Shown: positions 26,908-35,986, numbered from the stretch's first letter. The stretch is DNA of 64,000 nucleotides from JAJYKC01 sp035545735 (GCA_035545735.1 DASZXS010000054.1:80557-144556); one strand, 5' to 3'. Translations and numbers: made by a program. Notes: a model not told the origin generated them from the letters alone.

Positions 26908-28137
26908 AGCCTGCTCAAAATCGGCGAGAAGATCGCGCCAGTGTTCGATTCCAACGGATATCCGAACCAGACCGTCTGTCACTCCGGCCTGGCGGAATGC
27001 TTCCTCGCTGAAGCCGGAGTGGGTTGTGGACTTCGGATGGCAGACACGCGACTCAACCCCGCCAAGCGACACCGCATTTCGCGCAAGCCGGACGTTGCGG
27101 AGGAACTGGAAGGCGGCCGGTTTTCCGCCCTCGATTTCGAGGGACAACATGCCTCCGGGGAAATCGCACTGCGCCGCGTAGATGCGTTTCTGTTCCGGAT
27201 CCTCAAACCGGGTTGGATAGAGCACCTTGCGGACTTTCGGATGATGGGCCAGTTCGGTGGCGATCCGTTCCGCGTTCTTGCTGGAGCGGTTCATACGCAA
27301 CTCGACGGTAGGCAGACGGCTATCGAGAATCCAGCATTCATCGGGCTGCAGGATGTTCCCAAACAGGCTGCGTTTGGACCGGATTTTCGCCAGTAGCGCC
27401 GGGTCGGTTGAAAGGACGACACCGCCGATCATGTCGCTGAAACCCGAGAGATATTTGGTCGCCGAATAAAGAGTCAGGTCGGCGCCCAAAGCAAGAGGGT
27501 GCTGGAAAGCCGGACCCATCAGGGTGTTGTCCACCATCACCAAGGGGCGCGCTTCCGGAACCATTTGAGCGGCGCTGGCGGCGGCTCGAATGTCGGTCAT
27601 GATGATGGTCGGATTGGCGGGGGTTTCAATCAGCACCACACGCAGATTTTCCGCGGTGCGAATCGCTGCGGTGATTTCCGCCGTGGCGCCCGCCGGAATG
27701 GGAATGCCCAATACACCCCACTGCGCGAGAAAGTCCTCGATGAAGTGCTGCGTGCCTCCATAAATTGGCACGGTATAGACAATGGTGTCGCCCGGCTCAA
27801 GCACCGCCATGAGCGCGGTCATGATCGCGGCCATTCCCGAGTTGAACACGAGAGCGCCGGCGGCGCCGGCTTCGAGAGGGCAAATCTGCTCTTCCAGAAT
27901 CTGGGCGTTGGGATGATTGAACCTCGAATAGACGAGGTCGATCTGCTCGTCGTCGCCCGGCCGCACCCTGCCCGCCATAAGATCGAAAGCGCGTTCGGCT
28001 GTCTCCGGGCTGGAAAAAACGTAGGTCGAGCTTCGAAAAACCGCGGGACGCGCAGAACCTACGGAAAGGCTGGGATCGAATCCGCGAGTGAGAATTTCGG
28101 TTGTCGGCCGAAGACCAGACTTCTTACTGGGGGGCAT
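26893..28137 (-). CDS. Cys/Met-metabolism PLP enzyme (cystathionine gamma-synthase family)
   Basis: A 414-residue PLP enzyme of the trans-sulfuration fold. YSRFNHPNAQILEEQI and EAGAAGALVFNSGMAAIMTALM form the N-terminal cofactor region. The Schiff-base Lys is in LYSATKYLSGFSDMIGGVV near residue 220. SLGGVESRVCHPKSTTHSGF is the C-terminal substrate motif, and GLVRISVGIEHWRDLLADF ends the protein. Family members act as cystathionine gamma-synthase, gamma-lyase or methionine gamma-lyase, and I cannot separate these from sequence. It is convergent with the GH5 gene and divergent from the beta-hydroxyacid dehydrogenase. Confidence 0.85.
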   Translation of the reverse strand: MPPSKKSGLRPTTEILTRGFDPSLSVGSARPAVFRSSTYVFSSPETAERAFDLMAGRVRPGDDEQIDLVYSRFNHPNAQILEEQICPLEAGAAGALVFNSGMAAIMTALMAVLEPGDTIVYTVPIYGGTQHFIEDFLAQWGVLGIPIPAGATAEITAAIRTAENLRVVLIETPANPTIIMTDIRAAASAAQMVPEARPLVMVDNTLMGPAFQHPLALGADLTLYSATKYLSGFSDMIGGVVLSTDPALLAKIRSKRSLFGNILQPDECWILDSRLPTVELRMNRSSKNAERIATELAHHPKVRKVLYPTRFEDPEQKRIYAAQCDFPGGMLSLEIEGGKPAAFQFLRNVRLARNAVSLGGVESRVCHPKSTTHSGFSEEAFRQAGVTDGLVRISVGIEHWRDLLADFEQALDAA

Positions 28138-28190
28138 GGTCTGCTACTTCTCGATACAATTTAACTTTCGCATAGAAAGGAACAACCGCT

Positions 28191-29084
28191 TTGGCAAACG
28201 TAGCATTTTTAGGACTGGGGATCATGGGCTATCCGATGGCGCGGAATCTTTTGCGCGCCGGACATTCTGTCGCGCTCTGGTCCAACACCTTGGAGAAGGC
28301 AAAGAAGTTGGCCTCCGAGGAGAGCAACGCGTCCGTCCATTCCACGCCGCGCGATGCCGTCGCGAATGCGGACTTTGTCTTTCTTTGCGTCGGCGACACG
28401 GCCATGTCGGAGCGCGTCATTCTGGGGGAGAACGGGGTGGTGGAAGGCCTGAAGCCGGGCGCCATCATCGCCGATGCGAGTACTATATCGCCCACGGTGA
28501 GCCAGGCCATGGCGAAGAAGGTGGCGGAAAACGGCGCGTCTTTTCTGGATGCTCCCTGCACCGGATCCAAGCCCGGCGCCGAAAAAGCCACGCTGACCTT
28601 TATGGTCGGCGGCAAGCGCGAGGTATTTGAAAAAACGAAGCCAGTTTTCGAAGCGATGGGGAAGCAGCTTTACTACTGCGGCGACCAGGGAATGGGATTG
28701 CATGCCAAACTCAGTCAAAACCTTCTGGTGGGAAATATCATGCAGGCGCTGAACGAGTCCCTGGTACTCGCCGCCAAGGCTGGCGTGGACCTGGAACTTC
28801 TGGTGGACATTCTGAACAATAGCGTCGCCAAGGGGATGATCCCGTTTAAGGCTCCGTTTATTTTGCGCCACGACTTTTCCACAAACTTTTCCACACGGTG
28901 GATGGAAAAGGACCTCAGCCTGGTGCTGGAGTCCGCGGGAGAACTGTCTGTCCCTCTACCGATCACCAGCGTCACCCAGCAGATCTTCCGCGCGACCATA
29001 GCCAAGGGCATGGGAGAAGACGATTTGTGCGGGTCAATCCGGGTTTTGGAAGATCTCGCAAATGTAAGTGTTAGAAAAGAATAA
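28191..29084 (+). CDS. NAD(P)-dependent beta-hydroxyacid dehydrogenase family oxidoreductase
   Basis: A 297-residue protein starting at TTG 28191, with an AAGGA-like RBS about ten bases upstream. The Rossmann motif FLGLGIMGYPMARNLLRAG is at residues 6-24, the substrate motif DAPCTGSKPGAEKATLTFMVGG is shown here in its family form near residue 120, and the catalytic Lys is in HAKLSQNLLVGN near residue 172. It resembles 3-hydroxyisobutyrate, tartronate-semialdehyde and glyoxylate/succinic-semialdehyde reductases. The last codons are followed by an A-rich spacer that holds the promoter of the candidate RNA gene. Confidence 0.88.
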   Translation: MANVAFLGLGIMGYPMARNLLRAGHSVALWSNTLEKAKKLASEESNASVHSTPRDAVANADFVFLCVGDTAMSERVILGENGVVEGLKPGAIIADASTISPTVSQAMAKKVAENGASFLDAPCTGSKPGAEKATLTFMVGGKREVFEKTKPVFEAMGKQLYYCGDQGMGLHAKLSQNLLVGNIMQALNESLVLAAKAGVDLELLVDILNNSVAKGMIPFKAPFILRHDFSTNFSTRWMEKDLSLVLESAGELSVPLPITSVTQQIFRATIAKGMGEDDLCGSIRVLEDLANVSVRKE

Positions 29085-29109
29085 CCTTAAAAAAATCTAC
29101 AAAAAACTG

Positions 29110-29138
29110 TTGCATTCCCGGAAATCATATACTAATAT
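29110..29138 (+). promoter_or_regulatory. Sigma-70-type promoter before the candidate RNA
   Basis: TTGCAT (29110-29115) and TAATAT (29133-29138) are separated by 17 bases, a good sigma-70 match in otherwise GC-rich DNA. Transcription would start near 29145, immediately before the base-paired region described next. No coding frame begins for 230 bases. Confidence 0.6.
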
Positions 29139-29144
29139 TGGAAT

Positions 29145-29290
29145 CAAGCCAGGGAGGCAACTCCCACCAAAGCGAGACTAACCTCATATAAGACCCCTGA
29201 AGCAAACCTCCCTGGCGCCCTTAGGGGTTCCGTGGGCCGGTAAGCGAAACGGAAACGAGGTTTTTCCACAGCGTGGCTTCCTGAACTTCT
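29145..29290 (+). ncRNA. Candidate structured small RNA (possibly 6S-like) or dxr leader
   Basis: No supported coding frame exists here, but paired segments are dense. GCCAGGGAGG (29148-29157) is the exact complement of CCTCCCTGGC (29207-29216). GGGAG-GCAA-CTCCC offers a competing GNRA-type hairpin. ACCCCT and AGGGGT pair, as do TTCCGT and ACGGAA, and AAGCCA (29146-29151) with TGGCTT (29274-29279) could close the whole RNA. The element has its own promoter and a second TATAAT box follows it. A 6S-type RNA is one idea (the AGACCCCTGAAGC segment loosely recalls a 6S bubble strand); an acidobacterial RNA family or a dxr leader are others. The 3' end is estimated. Confidence 0.45.
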
Positions 29291-29338
29291 CCCTTTTTCA
29301 ACACCCCGGTAACGAACCGTCTTTTCCACCGTGAACGT

Positions 29339-29344
29339 TATAAT
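29339..29344 (+). promoter_or_regulatory. Minus-10 box of the dxr promoter
   Basis: A perfect TATAAT lies 25 bases before the dxr start codon. No convincing -35 element is seen at the 16-18-base distance, so the box may be activator-dependent or serve as a weak internal promoter. Its presence argues that dxr can be transcribed independently of the upstream structured RNA. Confidence 0.45.
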
Positions 29345-29368
29345 TGGAGCGTCGTCCCCAATTTCGAA

Positions 29369-30580
29369 ATGAAGAAACTCACGCTCCTCGGGTCCACTGG
29401 TTCCATCGGCGTCAGCACCCTGGATGTGGTGCGCCGCCATTTAAATGAATATTCGATTTACGCCTTAGTGGCCGGGGAAAACGCCGAACTCCTGGCGGAT
29501 CAGGTACTGGAGTTTCGGCCCAGTGTGGCAATTGTTGCCACAGAAAGCGCCCGGGACCGTCTAATAAGTAGCTTGGCCTCACGGGGTCTGGCGGCTGCGG
29601 AATGGCCCCAATTGTTGTACGGCCCATCCGCGCGGCTTGAGGCTGCGGTGGCAGGCGAAGTTGATTTCGTTTTATCGGCAATCGTCGGTGTCGCCGGACT
29701 TGAAGCGACGTATGAAGCAGTGCGCCGCGGAAAACGGGTCGGGCTGGCAAACAAAGAGGTTTTGGTCGCAAGCGGGAGGCTTGTGACGGAGGCCGCTGCG
29801 AGTGTGGGGACGGAGATCATCCCGGTGGATAGCGAACACAACGGCGCACATCAATGCCTGAGGGCAGGGCGGAGAGGCGAAGTGACTCGCCTTTTGCTCA
29901 CTGCGTCCGGAGGGCCGTTCCGGGAAACGCCTCGCCATGCGCTGGAGTCGGTTACGCCGGAGCAGGCGCTCAAACACCCTACCTGGAAGATGGGCCGCCG
30001 CATCACCATCGATTCGGCGACTCTGATGAACAAAGGCTTCGAGGTGATTGAGGCCTGTTGGCTGTTCGGCCTGTCGACAAAAGAAGTGGACGTCGTCGTC
30101 CACCCACAGTCCTCTATTCATGCGATGGTGGAATATAACGACGGTAGTGTAATTGCTCAAGTTTCGGCGACCGACATGCGGATGCCGATTCAGTATGCGC
30201 TAACGTACCCCGATCGGGATGCAGCGCCTGTTCCGCGGCTGGACTGGAGCGAGGCCAGGACGTGGACCTTTTACCCGCCGGACTTCGAGAAATTTCCGCT
30301 GCTCAAGCTGGCCTATGAGGCTCACGATGCGGGCGGTTCCGCCACCTGCACGCTGAATGCGGCGGATGAAGTCGCGGTGGACGAATTCTTGAACGGCCGG
30401 ATTACATTCCCTGGAATCGCCGCCGTGGTAAGCGAGACGCTGCAGCGCGTGCCCGTGCGGGAAGCGCGCTCAGTCCAGGAAATAATGCACATAGACGCCG
30501 AATCCCGCGCCGTCGCGCGGGGCATCGCGGAGGAGCGCACAGGGGCCCGAACCATCGGACGGCCCTTGGCGAAAGCGTGA
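29369..30580 (+). CDS. dxr: 1-deoxy-D-xylulose 5-phosphate reductoisomerase
   Basis: A 403-residue NADPH enzyme of the MEP isoprenoid pathway that converts DXP to MEP; it is the target of fosmidomycin. Residues 8-14 (GSTGSIG) start the NADPH fold. NKEVLVASG and PVDSEHNGAHQCL (metal and substrate residues) lie near 130-160, the flexible loop and ASGGPFRETP follow near 180, TIDSATLMNKGFEVIEACWLFG is split near 210, and the C-terminal helical domain has NAADEVAV. It is six bases ahead of rseP, a frequent bacterial gene order (dxr-rseP), which supports both calls. Confidence 0.96.
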   Translation: MKKLTLLGSTGSIGVSTLDVVRRHLNEYSIYALVAGENAELLADQVLEFRPSVAIVATESARDRLISSLASRGLAAAEWPQLLYGPSARLEAAVAGEVDFVLSAIVGVAGLEATYEAVRRGKRVGLANKEVLVASGRLVTEAAASVGTEIIPVDSEHNGAHQCLRAGRRGEVTRLLLTASGGPFRETPRHALESVTPEQALKHPTWKMGRRITIDSATLMNKGFEVIEACWLFGLSTKEVDVVVHPQSSIHAMVEYNDGSVIAQVSATDMRMPIQYALTYPDRDAAPVPRLDWSEARTWTFYPPDFEKFPLLKLAYEAHDAGGSATCTLNAADEVAVDEFLNGRITFPGIAAVVSETLQRVPVREARSVQEIMHIDAESRAVARGIAEERTGARTIGRPLAKA

Positions 30581-30586
30581 GTTTTC

Positions 30587-31897
30587 ATGGATTTTTTACA
30601 CAACTTTTTCTGGCTGCTGGTCCTGATCGGGGTCATGATTCTGATCCACGAGTTGGGGCACTATTGGGCAGCGCTGATGTTCGACGTCCGTGTGGACGCC
30701 TTTAGTTTCGGGTTCGGCCCGCGGCTGTTTGGATTCAAGCGTGGCGAAACCGATTTCCGTTTTTCGGCCATTCTTTTCGGTGGGTACGTGAAGATGGCGG
30801 GAGAACAACCGGGCGATGAGGCGGCTGCGGACCCGCGGTCTTTCATGGCGAAACCGCGCTGGCAGCGTCTAATCATCGCCTTCGCCGGGCCGTTCATGAA
30901 TATCGTTCTCGCCGTGGTGATTCTCACCGGTCTTTACATGGTGCATTACCCCAAGGTTTCGAATGACCCGGATCCGACCATTGGGTACGTAACGCCGGAT
31001 AGCGCCGCGAGCAAGGCCGGGGTGCGGGAAGGCGATCGCATCCTGCAGATTGACGATCACGTCGATCCCACCTGGGAAGATGTCCGGCTGAAAGAAATCG
31101 CCAACCCGAACCACCCGATCCAGACCTGGGTGGAGCGCGACGGACAGAGGATTCACTTGGTTGTAACCCCTAACGCCGACCCGAAAGAGGGACTGGGCGT
31201 GGCCGGTTGGGAGGAGCAGACCGCGCTCGAAGTTGCCAGCCTGCTGCCGGGAATGGACGCCGAGAAGGCGGGCTTGAAAGTGGGAGACGTGCTGCTCGCG
31301 ATTGACGGCAAGAAGATCCGTTCCGTCACCACCCTGCATGACGTGATCAATGCGGCGGGCAGCAAACCGGTGGCAATTACATACAAGCGTGGTGCAGCGC
31401 AGGGCACCGTGACCGTAACACCGCTGAAGTCGAAGGTGAAGGACGAAGAGCGATGGATGCTGGGCGTGGCGCTGGCCGCGCCGGTGGTTTTCGTAAAACT
31501 GCCATTCCCTCAAGCGCTGAACGAATCACTCCGGCGAAATGCGAAGAACGCCACGCTGGTCTATCAGTTCCTCGAAGGAATTGTCGCGCGGCGGATGTCT
31601 GCGAAGTCGCTTTCAGGACCGATCGGCATTGCGCAGGCTTCGGGAGAAGCGGCGCGCGAAGGCCTGGCGACGTTCCTCGAACTGATGGTGATGGTGAGCC
31701 TGAACCTCGCCATTTTCAATCTGCTGCCGATCCCGATCCTGGACGGGGGCGTAATTTTGCTGCTTCTGGTGGAGATGCTGATGCGGCGCGACTTGAGCCT
31801 GCAGGTTAAGGAAACGGTGTTCAAGGTTGGCTTCGTTTTCCTGATGGCGGTGGTGGCGTTCGTGATTTATAACGACATCACGAAGATCATCAGTTGA
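30587..31897 (+). CDS. rseP: Site-2 zinc metalloprotease RseP (M50)
   Basis: A 436-residue inner-membrane intramembrane protease. The zinc site HELGH is at residues 21-25 inside the first transmembrane helix, followed by FSFGFGPRLFGFKRGETDFR, the membrane-reentrant region. The second zinc ligand motif NLLPIPILDGG is in a C-terminal helix. Two PDZ domains lie between about 115 and 290, giving the E. coli-type layout. It would cleave anti-sigma factors and remnant signal peptides. It is transcribed directly behind dxr. Confidence 0.94.
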   Translation: MDFLHNFFWLLVLIGVMILIHELGHYWAALMFDVRVDAFSFGFGPRLFGFKRGETDFRFSAILFGGYVKMAGEQPGDEAAADPRSFMAKPRWQRLIIAFAGPFMNIVLAVVILTGLYMVHYPKVSNDPDPTIGYVTPDSAASKAGVREGDRILQIDDHVDPTWEDVRLKEIANPNHPIQTWVERDGQRIHLVVTPNADPKEGLGVAGWEEQTALEVASLLPGMDAEKAGLKVGDVLLAIDGKKIRSVTTLHDVINAAGSKPVAITYKRGAAQGTVTVTPLKSKVKDEERWMLGVALAAPVVFVKLPFPQALNESLRRNAKNATLVYQFLEGIVARRMSAKSLSGPIGIAQASGEAAREGLATFLELMVMVSLNLAIFNLLPIPILDGGVILLLLVEMLMRRDLSLQVKETVFKVGFVFLMAVVAFVIYNDITKIIS

Positions 31898-31899
31898 AG

Positions 31900-31929
31900 T
31901 TGTTTGGCCCGGAAGGGCCATGCTACTAT
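31900..31929 (+). promoter_or_regulatory. Promoter of tRNA-Asp
   Basis: TTGTTT (31900-31905) and TACTAT (31924-31929) with an 18-base spacer lie 26 bases upstream of the tRNA. The spacer itself is a small hairpin (GGCCC-GGAA-GGGCC), which follows the rseP stop and could slow read-through, but it lacks a T run. Confidence 0.45.
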
Positions 31930-31955
31930 GAAGTTCCGACGTTAGCTTCCTCTTC

Positions 31956-32032
<77 letters not shown>

Positions 32033-32138
32033 TTCCTTTTCAATCACTTTCAGCGTATGGACCATTGGCGCTTTTAGCGTATTTTCGCCAGCGCGTCCCC
32101 CTGCGCGACCTAGCCTCCCTTCGTGCATGCAAATCCTC

Positions 32139-32156
32139 TGGGACCAATGGGACCAA
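32139..32156. repeat. Tandem 9-base direct repeat downstream of tRNA-Asp
   Basis: TGGGACCAA occurs twice without a gap, followed by GTCCC about 11 bases later that can pair with the second copy. It lies in the 212-base spacer between tRNA-Asp and the next possible gene. That spacer holds no other recognisable feature. A scar of past integration at the tRNA is possible, but no integrase or duplicated tRNA end is seen. Confidence 0.4.
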
Positions 32157-32244
32157 AGTACCGCAAGTCCCAAAATCTATTTACAGTGAACGTCCTAGAG
32201 CGTACTATGTACATAACTCTCTAAGGTAGTGAGGTGTTTTTTGG

Positions 32245-32502
32245 ATGGCTACGACATTCACCAGGCTCCTGCGTCCCTTTCGAAGGACGCCGGAATCCGA
32301 TTGCCCAGACCAAATCATGTCCGTCGGCCAGGCGGCGCGCCGTCTTTTCGAATCGAATCAGGTCGCGATTCCTGTGATCTTGAGCAGCGGGGATATCGGT
32401 TACGAAGTTGACGGGCGGGATTACACCGCTGAGAATCTCGTGCGCTTGGCGCAAGCATGCGGGCTACGGACGCCCGGTCAGGCACCCGCATCCGATTTGT
32501 GA
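32245..32502 (+). CDS. Small hypothetical protein
   Basis: An 85-residue reading frame with GAGG about ten bases before the ATG. The middle part (SVGQAARRLFESNQVAIPVILSSGDIGYEVDG, quoted in parts) has a plausible folded-protein composition, while the first 20 residues are basic. I recognise no family. It lies between tRNA-Asp and the convergent pit gene, and the overlapping opposite-strand frame is less protein-like. It could be a remnant of an inserted element; existence as a gene is uncertain. Confidence 0.35.
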   Translation: MATTFTRLLRPFRRTPESDCPDQIMSVGQAARRLFESNQVAIPVILSSGDIGYEVDGRDYTAENLVRLAQACGLRTPGQAPASDL

Positions 32503-32516
32503 TACCCCCGTGTCCG

Positions 32517-34118
32517 CTAGGACCCGGATATGCTGCGGAAAGCCCAGTAAAGCATACCGGCCAGCACAATCGACACCGGCAACGTCAGGACCCAGGCCAT
32601 GAGCAGATTGCGAACGGTGGACCATTGCAGTCCCGAACGATTTGCGGTCATGGTCCCCGCCACTCCCGAGGAAAGCACGTGCGTCGTGCTGACCGGGAGG
32701 CCAAAGCCGTCCGCCGCACCGATGGTGATCATTGCGGTGATTTCCGCCGCCGCCCCCTGAGCGTAGGTGAGGTGATCTTTCCCGATTTTCTCCCCCACGG
32801 TGATCACGATTCTCTTCCAGCCGATCATGGTCCCCAGCCCCAGCGCCATGGCGACCGCCACTTTCACCCACGTGGGAATAAATTTCGTCGAGTTGTCGAT
32901 GTGCCTCTTGTAGTTGCCAAGCACCGCCAGGTCCGCTGGAGCGAACTGCGGCTTGCCGGACTTTTGAATCAGCCGCAGAGCTTCGCTTACCAGATACATG
33001 TCGTTCCGGAAGTTCGGCGTCTTGTCAGCGGGCACGTCTTTCAGGGCGCGGAACATGGTCATCTCGTTTCCGATATCACCGATTAATTCGCGCATCGCCA
33101 CCATCGTGTTGGGGGTGAATTCCCGCGTGCGGATATATTCGGTGACATCCGCGCGGGCGTCGCCCAGGACGGCATTGGGGTCGACGTAACGATTCACAGT
33201 TTCGGCCGCCTGCTTGGAAACCGCCACGAAATCGAGCGTGCCTCTCGGCGTCACCGCGTGGTTCAATGCATAGGCAGTAGGAACGGTGCCGATCAGGATC
33301 AGCATGATGAGGCCCATGCCCTTCTGCCCGTCATTCGATCCGTGAAAGAAGCTCACGCCAGTGCAGGTGAGGAAGAGAAGGCAACGGATCCAGAACGGCG
33401 GCGGTTCCGCTCCCTCCGGCGCCTGGTAAAGGCGCTTGTCGGGAATAAGCGCCCGTAGAGCGAGAAGCAGGAGCGCAGCCATGGCGAAGCCCACCATCGG
33501 GGAAAGTAAAAGGGACTTCCCAATGCTAGCCGCCTGATTCCAGTCCACGCCGCTTGTTCCCGTCCGGGCGCTCATGAGCTGGTTTGCAATTCCCACTCCG
33601 ATGATCGAGCCCACCAGAGTGTGCGAGCTCGAGGAAGGCAGGCCGAACCACCACGTGCCCAGATTCCACAGGATCGCCGCCACCAGGAGTGCGAAAACCA
33701 TGGAGAATCCGGCTCCGCTGCCAACTTGCAGAATCAACTCCACGGGCAGCAGCGAGATAATTCCAAATGCCACCGCTCCGCTCGAAGTCACCACTCCCAG
33801 AAAATTACAAAAGCCGGACCACGCGACGGCAATATGGGGCTCCAGGGAATGGGTGTAGATGACCGTTGCCACCGCGTTCGCCGTATCGTGAAATCCGTTC
33901 ACGAACTCGAAGCCCAGCGCGATGGTGAGCGCGACGCCCAGCAGGATGAAGGGATAGGCGGACGTTGTGCGAACGGATGCGAGATCAGCGCTGAGGTGAA
34001 CAGCGGCGTAAAGCGCACCGACCGCCAGGATAACTCCGAAAACAATGTTTCCAAGAAGTCCCGGGCTTTTGGACAGCTTGGCATGGACGGCTGTGGGCGA
34101 GGTAGCGCTAGTGGCCAT
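32517..34118 (-). CDS. pit: Inorganic phosphate transporter, Pit family
   Basis: A 533-residue polytopic inner-membrane protein. The duplicated PiT signature is visible: GFEFVNGFHDTANAVATVI near residue 75 and SFFHGSNDGQKGMGLIML near residue 260. SSSHTLVGSIIG and PVSTTHVLSSGV are the matching second-half motifs. The family imports metal-phosphate by proton symport at low affinity. A central hydrophilic domain (about residues 290-415) is longer than in E. coli PitA. It is monocistronic, with 95 bases to the PQQ dehydrogenase gene upstream. Confidence 0.92.
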   Translation of the reverse strand: MATSATSPTAVHAKLSKSPGLLGNIVFGVILAVGALYAAVHLSADLASVRTTSAYPFILLGVALTIALGFEFVNGFHDTANAVATVIYTHSLEPHIAVAWSGFCNFLGVVTSSGAVAFGIISLLPVELILQVGSGAGFSMVFALLVAAILWNLGTWWFGLPSSSSHTLVGSIIGVGIANQLMSARTGTSGVDWNQAASIGKSLLLSPMVGFAMAALLLLALRALIPDKRLYQAPEGAEPPPFWIRCLLFLTCTGVSFFHGSNDGQKGMGLIMLILIGTVPTAYALNHAVTPRGTLDFVAVSKQAAETVNRYVDPNAVLGDARADVTEYIRTREFTPNTMVAMRELIGDIGNEMTMFRALKDVPADKTPNFRNDMYLVSEALRLIQKSGKPQFAPADLAVLGNYKRHIDNSTKFIPTWVKVAVAMALGLGTMIGWKRIVITVGEKIGKDHLTYAQGAAAEITAMITIGAADGFGLPVSTTHVLSSGVAGTMTANRSGLQWSTVRNLLMAWVLTLPVSIVLAGMLYWAFRSISGS

Positions 34119-34213
34119 AAGACCTCAGAGCATAGCCGTCCAATGAGAAACCAAATTGACAGTCGTGTGGCGGAGCGGTTACAAATCGCTTTTTACACTT
34201 GATCGAACGATCC

Positions 34214-35986
34214 TCAAAGCCCAAAGCAGAGAATATTCGGGCCGGCGGCGACGGCCACATACTGCTTGCCGTCCACCGCGAAGGTCATGGGGGACGCTTT
34301 CATGCGAACGTTCGTCGGAAAGCGCCACAGCGTTTTTCCCGTGCGATCCTCCACGGCGTCAAAGCCGCCGTTCGGCTTTCCGTAGAACACCAGGCCGCCG
34401 GCGGTGGCGAGCACGCCGCTCCACGTCTTGGCTTTTGCAGGACCAGGCTGCGGAACCTCCCAAACGATGGCCCCGGTTTCGATGTTCAGCGCGCGCAGGT
34501 AACGCTGCCCGGTCTGGTCCGGATAGCCCATCTTTTCTCCGGTGCACTCTTCGAGGGCAAGGAAATAAAAAAGTTCCGTGCGCGGGCTGAACGCCGTCGA
34601 AGCCCAATTGGCGCCGTCATCCGGGCAGCCCGCCGGGTTGACAACTCGCGGACGCCCGTCCGTCCCGACGGCGGACGCCCAATCCACCCTGCGAAGAAAC
34701 GGCTTCGCCAGCAGAACCGCGCCATTCCTGCGATCCAGCACATAGAAGAAGCCGTTGCGGTTCGCTTGCAGGAGAAGCTTTCGCAGCTCGCCTCGATACA
34801 TGGTGTCCACCAGAACGGGCGGTTCCGTAGCGTCACGATCACGCACATCGTGGGGGGTGAACTGATAATGCCACTTGAGAGCTCCGCTCGCAGGGTCGAG
34901 AGCGAGGATGCAATTGGTGAAGAGGTTGTCGCCGCCGCGGTCATGGTCGTCGGAGTCGGGAAAGGGGTTCCCGGTTGGCCAATACAGAGTTTCCAATTCC
35001 GGGTCGTAGGAGCCAGTGAGCCATGTCGAACCGCCGCCGATTACCGGCTCGCTCCCCTCCCATGTCGCCGACCCGGGCTCGCCGCGCAGAGGGATGGTCC
35101 ACCGCCGCCAAAGGAGCTTACCGGTGGTGACGCTATAGCACGCGATGAATCCCCGGATGCCCGCGTCCGCGCCGGCCACCCCTGCAATCACGGTGTCCTT
35201 CACAACCAGCGGCGCGATAGTACCGCCATATTTTTGAGGCTCCTCCGGCATCACCGTTTCCCATGCCAGCGTCCCGTCCGCGCGATTCAAAGCGAGGAGA
35301 TGCGCATTGTCCGTGACGAAAAAGACCTTGTCGTCGTGAATCGCCACGCCGCGATTGGTCCCGAGCGCGGCGTCACCGTCGAGATCCGGCGTTCTGGGGC
35401 GTTCGTATTTCCAAATTTGCTCCCCCGTAAGCGCATCGAGCGCGATCACCTGGTTCGGCCCGGTGACATACATGACGCCACCCGCTTCGAGCGGCGTGGT
35501 TTCCAATCCGAACTGCGATATCGGAAAGATCCAACGCAAGCGCAGAGAGCTCACGTTGCCGGTGTTGATTTGCGCCAGTTCGCTGTACCGATTGGCGCTG
35601 AGGCTGCCATTGTAGGTTAGCCAGTCGCCGGGTTGCGGAGGGCCCCACGCCACCCGCCGCGTGTTCGCGACGGAAATGGGCTTCGCGCCGGCGTTGAGCT
35701 CGCGGATATAGGCGGCCACGGCATTCAGATCTCCGGGGGGAAGAATCATGGGAGGCATCCCGGAGTCCGGGAAACCGGCGCGAATGAGGGCGCGCAATTC
35801 TTCTTCTGTTTTTCCCGAAAGGCGTGGATTCGCGGCAAGGCCGGGACCTTTTCCTCCGCCGCGCGCCTCGCCGCCGTGACAGCTCGCGCAATGGGACTCG
35901 AAGACCTGCCGGCCGTTCGCGGCCTGAGACACCCCCGCGGCCAACAGGAAAATGGTTGTGAATATTGCGAATCGTTCGGGCGCCAT
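34214..35986 (-). CDS. Cytochrome c-PQQ quinoprotein dehydrogenase
   Basis: The start at 35986 is fixed by a TGATG overlap with the upstream enolase-superfamily gene; a longer frame upstream lies inside that gene. The 590-residue product has a signal peptide (MAPERFAIFTTIFLLAAGVSQA), a cytochrome c domain with heme motif CASCH near residue 35 and MPPM-type axial Met near 85, then an eight-bladed PQQ-type beta-propeller (GEQIWKYERPR, WRRWTIPLRGEPGSATW, VPQPGPAKAKTWSGVLATAG and other blade ends). The heme domain precedes the propeller, the reverse of many alcohol dehydrogenases. A periplasmic dehydrogenase is likely; substrate unknown. Confidence 0.83.
   Translation of the reverse strand: MAPERFAIFTTIFLLAAGVSQAANGRQVFESHCASCHGGEARGGGKGPGLAANPRLSGKTEEELRALIRAGFPDSGMPPMILPPGDLNAVAAYIRELNAGAKPISVANTRRVAWGPPQPGDWLTYNGSLSANRYSELAQINTGNVSSLRLRWIFPISQFGLETTPLEAGGVMYVTGPNQVIALDALTGEQIWKYERPRTPDLDGDAALGTNRGVAIHDDKVFFVTDNAHLLALNRADGTLAWETVMPEEPQKYGGTIAPLVVKDTVIAGVAGADAGIRGFIACYSVTTGKLLWRRWTIPLRGEPGSATWEGSEPVIGGGSTWLTGSYDPELETLYWPTGNPFPDSDDHDRGGDNLFTNCILALDPASGALKWHYQFTPHDVRDRDATEPPVLVDTMYRGELRKLLLQANRNGFFYVLDRRNGAVLLAKPFLRRVDWASAVGTDGRPRVVNPAGCPDDGANWASTAFSPRTELFYFLALEECTGEKMGYPDQTGQRYLRALNIETGAIVWEVPQPGPAKAKTWSGVLATAGGLVFYGKPNGGFDAVEDRTGKTLWRFPTNVRMKASPMTFAVDGKQYVAVAAGPNILCFGL

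Noticed and set aside
32221..32454. 77-residue minus-strand frame near tRNA-Asp
   Set aside because: Overlaps the slightly better plus-strand frame, lacks an RBS and shows no family likeness.
34199..35620. 473-residue frame antisense to the PQQ dehydrogenase
   Set aside because: Overlaps a coherent quinoprotein; no protein family features.
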